44,354 nt of DNA from an uncultured Ruminiclostridium sp. GTDB lineage: Bacteria; Bacillota; Clostridia; Oscillospirales; Ruminococcaceae. The stretch spans positions 1 to 44,354 of the forward strand of contig CANRII010000008.1 of NCBI GenBank assembly GCA_947630685.1, in the 5' to 3' direction. Position numbers and translations under genes: made by a program. Of the stretch, positions 42,749 through 44,354 are shown piece by piece. The first letter of the stretch is position 1. Every line of letters begins with the position of its first letter. The notes under the pieces were generated by a model that was not told the DNA's origin, did no database searches, and worked only from the letters and a program-made list of their open reading frames with translations.

Positions 42749-43323
42749 TCCGCTTTGCCTCCTTTGATTTCTTTAAGCAAGCCTACAAATACCTCCGACA
42801 TCATCTTTCCGATTTCCTCAGCAGTAAAGTAACACATATTTGTCGCACAAAGCACGGCAATACCGTGTGAGTATATCCACAAATGACGGTAAATGTCTTC
42901 GGCGTCTTTCTCGCAAAGTCCATATCCGCTTCGGACGGACTGCAATATTTGGTCATAGTTTTCATCTATGATCGGGAGAACGCCCGCAACGGACGGATTT
43001 TGCGGCTGTTCGGACATAAAGAGTATTTGAAACAGCTTCGGCTCTTTGATAGCAAACAGGATATACTGCATACCTACGCCCTTAAAAGCAGGCTCCTGCT
43101 GCAACCCGACTTGAATATACCCCGCATACAGAGCCTTTGCAGCCTTTAGCACTTCTGCCTGTACTTCTTCCATATTTTCAAACACGGTAAAAATCGGTTT
43201 TGGCGATGAACCCAGCTTTGTTCCAAGCGCCCTTGCCGTTAGCGCGTTTATTCCCTCTTCTCGCGTTAGATCCAAAGCGGTTTTTATGATCTCTTCCCGT
43301 GTAAATTTACATTTTGGCGGCAT
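42745..43323 (-). CDS. TetR-family transcriptional regulator
   Basis: A 192-residue regulator. The N-terminal helix-turn-helix (about 8-55, FTREEIIKTALDLTREEGINALTARALGTKLG...FTVFENM) is typical of TetR; the C-terminal part is the variable ligand-binding and dimer domain. The ATG has GGAGG 8 bases upstream. A 42-bp palindrome overlaps the -10 box of its promoter, so it probably represses itself and the ABC genes until a ligand is present. Confidence 0.92.
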   Translation of the reverse strand: MPPKCKFTREEIIKTALDLTREEGINALTARALGTKLGSSPKPIFTVFENMEEVQAEVLKAAKALYAGYIQVGLQQEPAFKGVGMQYILFAIKEPKLFQILFMSEQPQNPSVAGVLPIIDENYDQILQSVRSGYGLCEKDAEDIYRHLWIYSHGIAVLCATNMCYFTAEEIGKMMSEVFVGLLKEIKGGKAE

Positions 43324-43336
43324 TTCTTTTCCTCCT

Positions 43337-43378
43337 ATAATAAGAAACGTATGTTTCGCAACATCTGTTTCTTATTAT
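43337..43378 (-). promoter_or_regulatory. Palindromic operator of the TetR operon
   Basis: The outer arms ATAATAAGAAAC / GTTTCTTATTAT (43337-43348, 43367-43378) enclose ATGTT / AACAT-type inner arms, so 17 of 19 positions are self-complementary. It spans the -10 region and abuts the ribosome site. Confidence 0.8.
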
Positions 43379-43402
43379 AACCGAATACCGGTGATTTGTC
43401 AA
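43374..43402 (-). promoter_or_regulatory. Sigma-A promoter of the TetR-ABC operon
   Basis: On the minus strand a perfect TTGACA (43397-43402), 17-bp spacer and TATAAT (43374-43379). The -10 overlaps the palindromic operator. Confidence 0.88.
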
Positions 43403-43461
43403 GTAGTTGTTGATATTTTAGGCAATTTTTTTCTTACATTTCCTCGGAAATTCGTGTACGC

Positions 43462-43493
43462 AAAAAACGAACCCGCATTGTTATGCGGGTTCG
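43462..43493 (-). terminator. Intrinsic terminator of the tRNA Gly-Arg-His-Gln unit
   Basis: An 11-bp stem CGAACCCGCAT / ATGCGGGTTCG (43468-43478, 43483-43493) is followed on the minus strand by TTTTTT, just past tRNA-Gln. Confidence 0.9.
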
Positions 43494-43501
43494 CGGTGAT
43501 T

Positions 43502-43576
43502 TGGCTGGGATAGCTGGATTTGAACCAGCGGATGACGGAGTCAAAGTCCGTTGCCTTACCCCTTGGCTATATCCCA
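43502..43576 (-). tRNA. tRNA-Gln (TTG anticodon)
   Basis: Cloverleaf with acceptor TGGGATA / TATCCCA, anticodon stem ACGGA / TCCGT around the loop CTTTGAC (anticodon TTG), T-loop TTCAAAT and encoded CCA. It is last in a four-tRNA transcript. Confidence 0.95.
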
Positions 43577-43628
43577 AAATATTAGCCGCCCTTCGCAAAA
43601 AACAGCGCAGAGCGGCATCTGCTTGATA

Positions 43629-43706
43629 TGGGGTAGAAGAAGGGATTCGAACCCTTGGTCTTCGGAGCCACAATCCGACGCTTTAACCAGCTAAGCTACA
43701 TCTACC
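43629..43706 (-). tRNA. tRNA-His (GTG anticodon)
   Basis: Anticodon stem TCGGA / TCCGA with loop TTGTGGC (anticodon GTG), D and T arms normal, encoded CCA, and the genome-encoded extra G at -1 typical of bacterial tRNA-His. The acceptor stem GTAGATG / CTTCTAC has one U-U mismatch at position 6-67. Confidence 0.95.
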
Positions 43707-43711
43707 ATATA

Positions 43712-43788
<77 letters not shown>

Positions 43789-43834
43789 ATACAGCCATCA
43801 TACATAAATAAAGTCCTCAACGAGTGAGAACTGT

Positions 43835-43909
43835 TGGAGCGGGTGATGGGAATCGAACCCACACAACCAGCTTGGAAGGCTGGGATTCTAGCCATTGAAC
43901 TACACCCGC
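43835..43909 (-). tRNA. tRNA-Gly (TCC anticodon)
   Basis: Acceptor GCGGGTG / CACCCGC, anticodon stem CCAGC / GCTGG with loop CTTCCAA (anticodon TCC), encoded CCA. First of the Gly-Arg-His-Gln transcript. Confidence 0.95.
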
Positions 43910-43935
43910 AAATGTCATTTCAGTAACGCTTGTAT

Positions 43936-43964
43936 ATTATAACACGACGAATAAAAAATGTCAA
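43936..43964 (-). promoter_or_regulatory. Sigma-A promoter of the tRNA Gly-Arg-His-Gln unit
   Basis: On the minus strand a perfect TTGACA (43959-43964), 17-bp spacer and TATAAT (43936-43941), about 27 bp before tRNA-Gly. Confidence 0.9.
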
Positions 43965-43986
43965 GTGCTTTTATAAATATTTTTTG

Positions 43987-44068
43987 AAAAAAGTGTCGAT
44001 ACGGCTTTTCAAAAGCGTAACATCTTACTCGGTCACCCGTAATAAAGCCGCGGGATAAGCGCCGACAC
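43987..44068 (-). other. Unexplained structured element ending in a U-tract
   Basis: On the minus strand GTGTCG / CGACAC (44063-44068 with 43993-43998) and CGGCTTT / AAAGCCG (44044-44050 with 44002-44008) enclose a 35-nt apical region, followed by six U. It has no ORF and lies between the tRNA-Thr terminator and the tRNA-Gly promoter. It may be a second terminator or a small RNA. Confidence 0.4.
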
Positions 44069-44080
44069 GATACTGTTACT

Positions 44081-44113
44081 AAATAAAAAGAACCCAGCAT
44101 ATACTGAGTTCTT
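44081..44113 (-). terminator. Intrinsic terminator of tRNA-Thr
   Basis: A stem AAGAACCCAG / CTGAGTTCTT (44088-44097, 44104-44113, one G-U) is followed on the minus strand by TTTATTT. Confidence 0.8.
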
Positions 44114-44132
44114 TTGTATGGTTATCCAATAC

Positions 44133-44208
<76 letters not shown>

Positions 44209-44221
44209 CTGACAGTTAGTT

Positions 44222-44250
44222 ATTATATCATAAAAAAAAAGACGTGTCAA
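44222..44250 (-). promoter_or_regulatory. Sigma-A promoter of tRNA-Thr
   Basis: On the minus strand a perfect TTGACA (44245-44250), 17-bp spacer and TATAAT (44222-44227), 13 bp before the tRNA. Confidence 0.9.
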
Positions 44251-44354
44251 GCATTTTTTGCAATTTAATGAAAATAATTTGTAGTGTTACAATAGATGTG
44301 AGACCAAAAGATAAAAAAGACAAGGAAAAAGTGATCGATTTCTGTTAGAATAAA

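Overview
The window looks like the core chromosome of an anaerobic, spore-forming Clostridia species, probably a relative of Ruminococcus/Oscillospiraceae (inferred from gene content and order; no 16S is present). Signs are the Firmicutes gene orders rpsO-pnp, tig-clpP-clpX and rplS-lepB-rbgA-rnhB-yraN, a CotF-like spore-coat pair, a three-subunit [FeFe]-hydrogenase, and near-consensus sigma-A promoters with 17-bp spacers. There is no rRNA, CRISPR array, insertion sequence or prophage.

Left part (1-16.4 kb, mostly minus strand). pnp and rpsO come first, each with a structured leader. A plus-strand Phd/PIN toxin-antitoxin cassette with its own promoter, operator-like repeat and terminator sits between rpsO and clpX. 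Then come clpX, clpP, tig, a metallophosphoesterase, thrC, yraN, rnhB, rbgA, lepB and rplS, followed by a radical-SAM/DUF2344 pair, an M50 site-2-protease-like membrane peptidase and two small coat-type proteins.

Middle part (16.5-31.3 kb). A plus-strand unit lepA-hemW-glgP-FNT transporter ends at a bidirectional terminator facing a minus-strand unit transcribed as GH13 amylase, HAD phosphatase, metA, YczE/YitT-like protein, crcB. A 520-bp divergent region follows, containing a roughly 200-nt structured leader ahead of hydC-hydB-hydA. hydA is split by a one-base frameshift. glgP, the cytoplasmic amylase, fba, the FNT channel and the hydrogenase fit fermentation of stored or imported glucans with H2 and formate as products.

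Right part (31.3-44.35 kb, minus strand). An ECF sigma factor is coupled to a membrane protein with a large outside domain, likely an anti-sigma/sensor pair. Next are fba, an 858-aa lipoprotein with an exported transglutaminase-like protein, the helicase-loader pair dnaD/dnaI, a TetR-ABC ATPase-FtsX permease operon whose promoter lies in a 42-bp palindrome, and five tRNA genes (Thr separately; Gly, Arg, His, Gln together), all with encoded CCA.

The best leads for something undescribed are the hydrogenase leader with mutually exclusive helices, the hydA frameshift, the lipoprotein/transglutaminase pair, the ECF/sensor pair, and the leader structures of rpsO, pnp and thrC.
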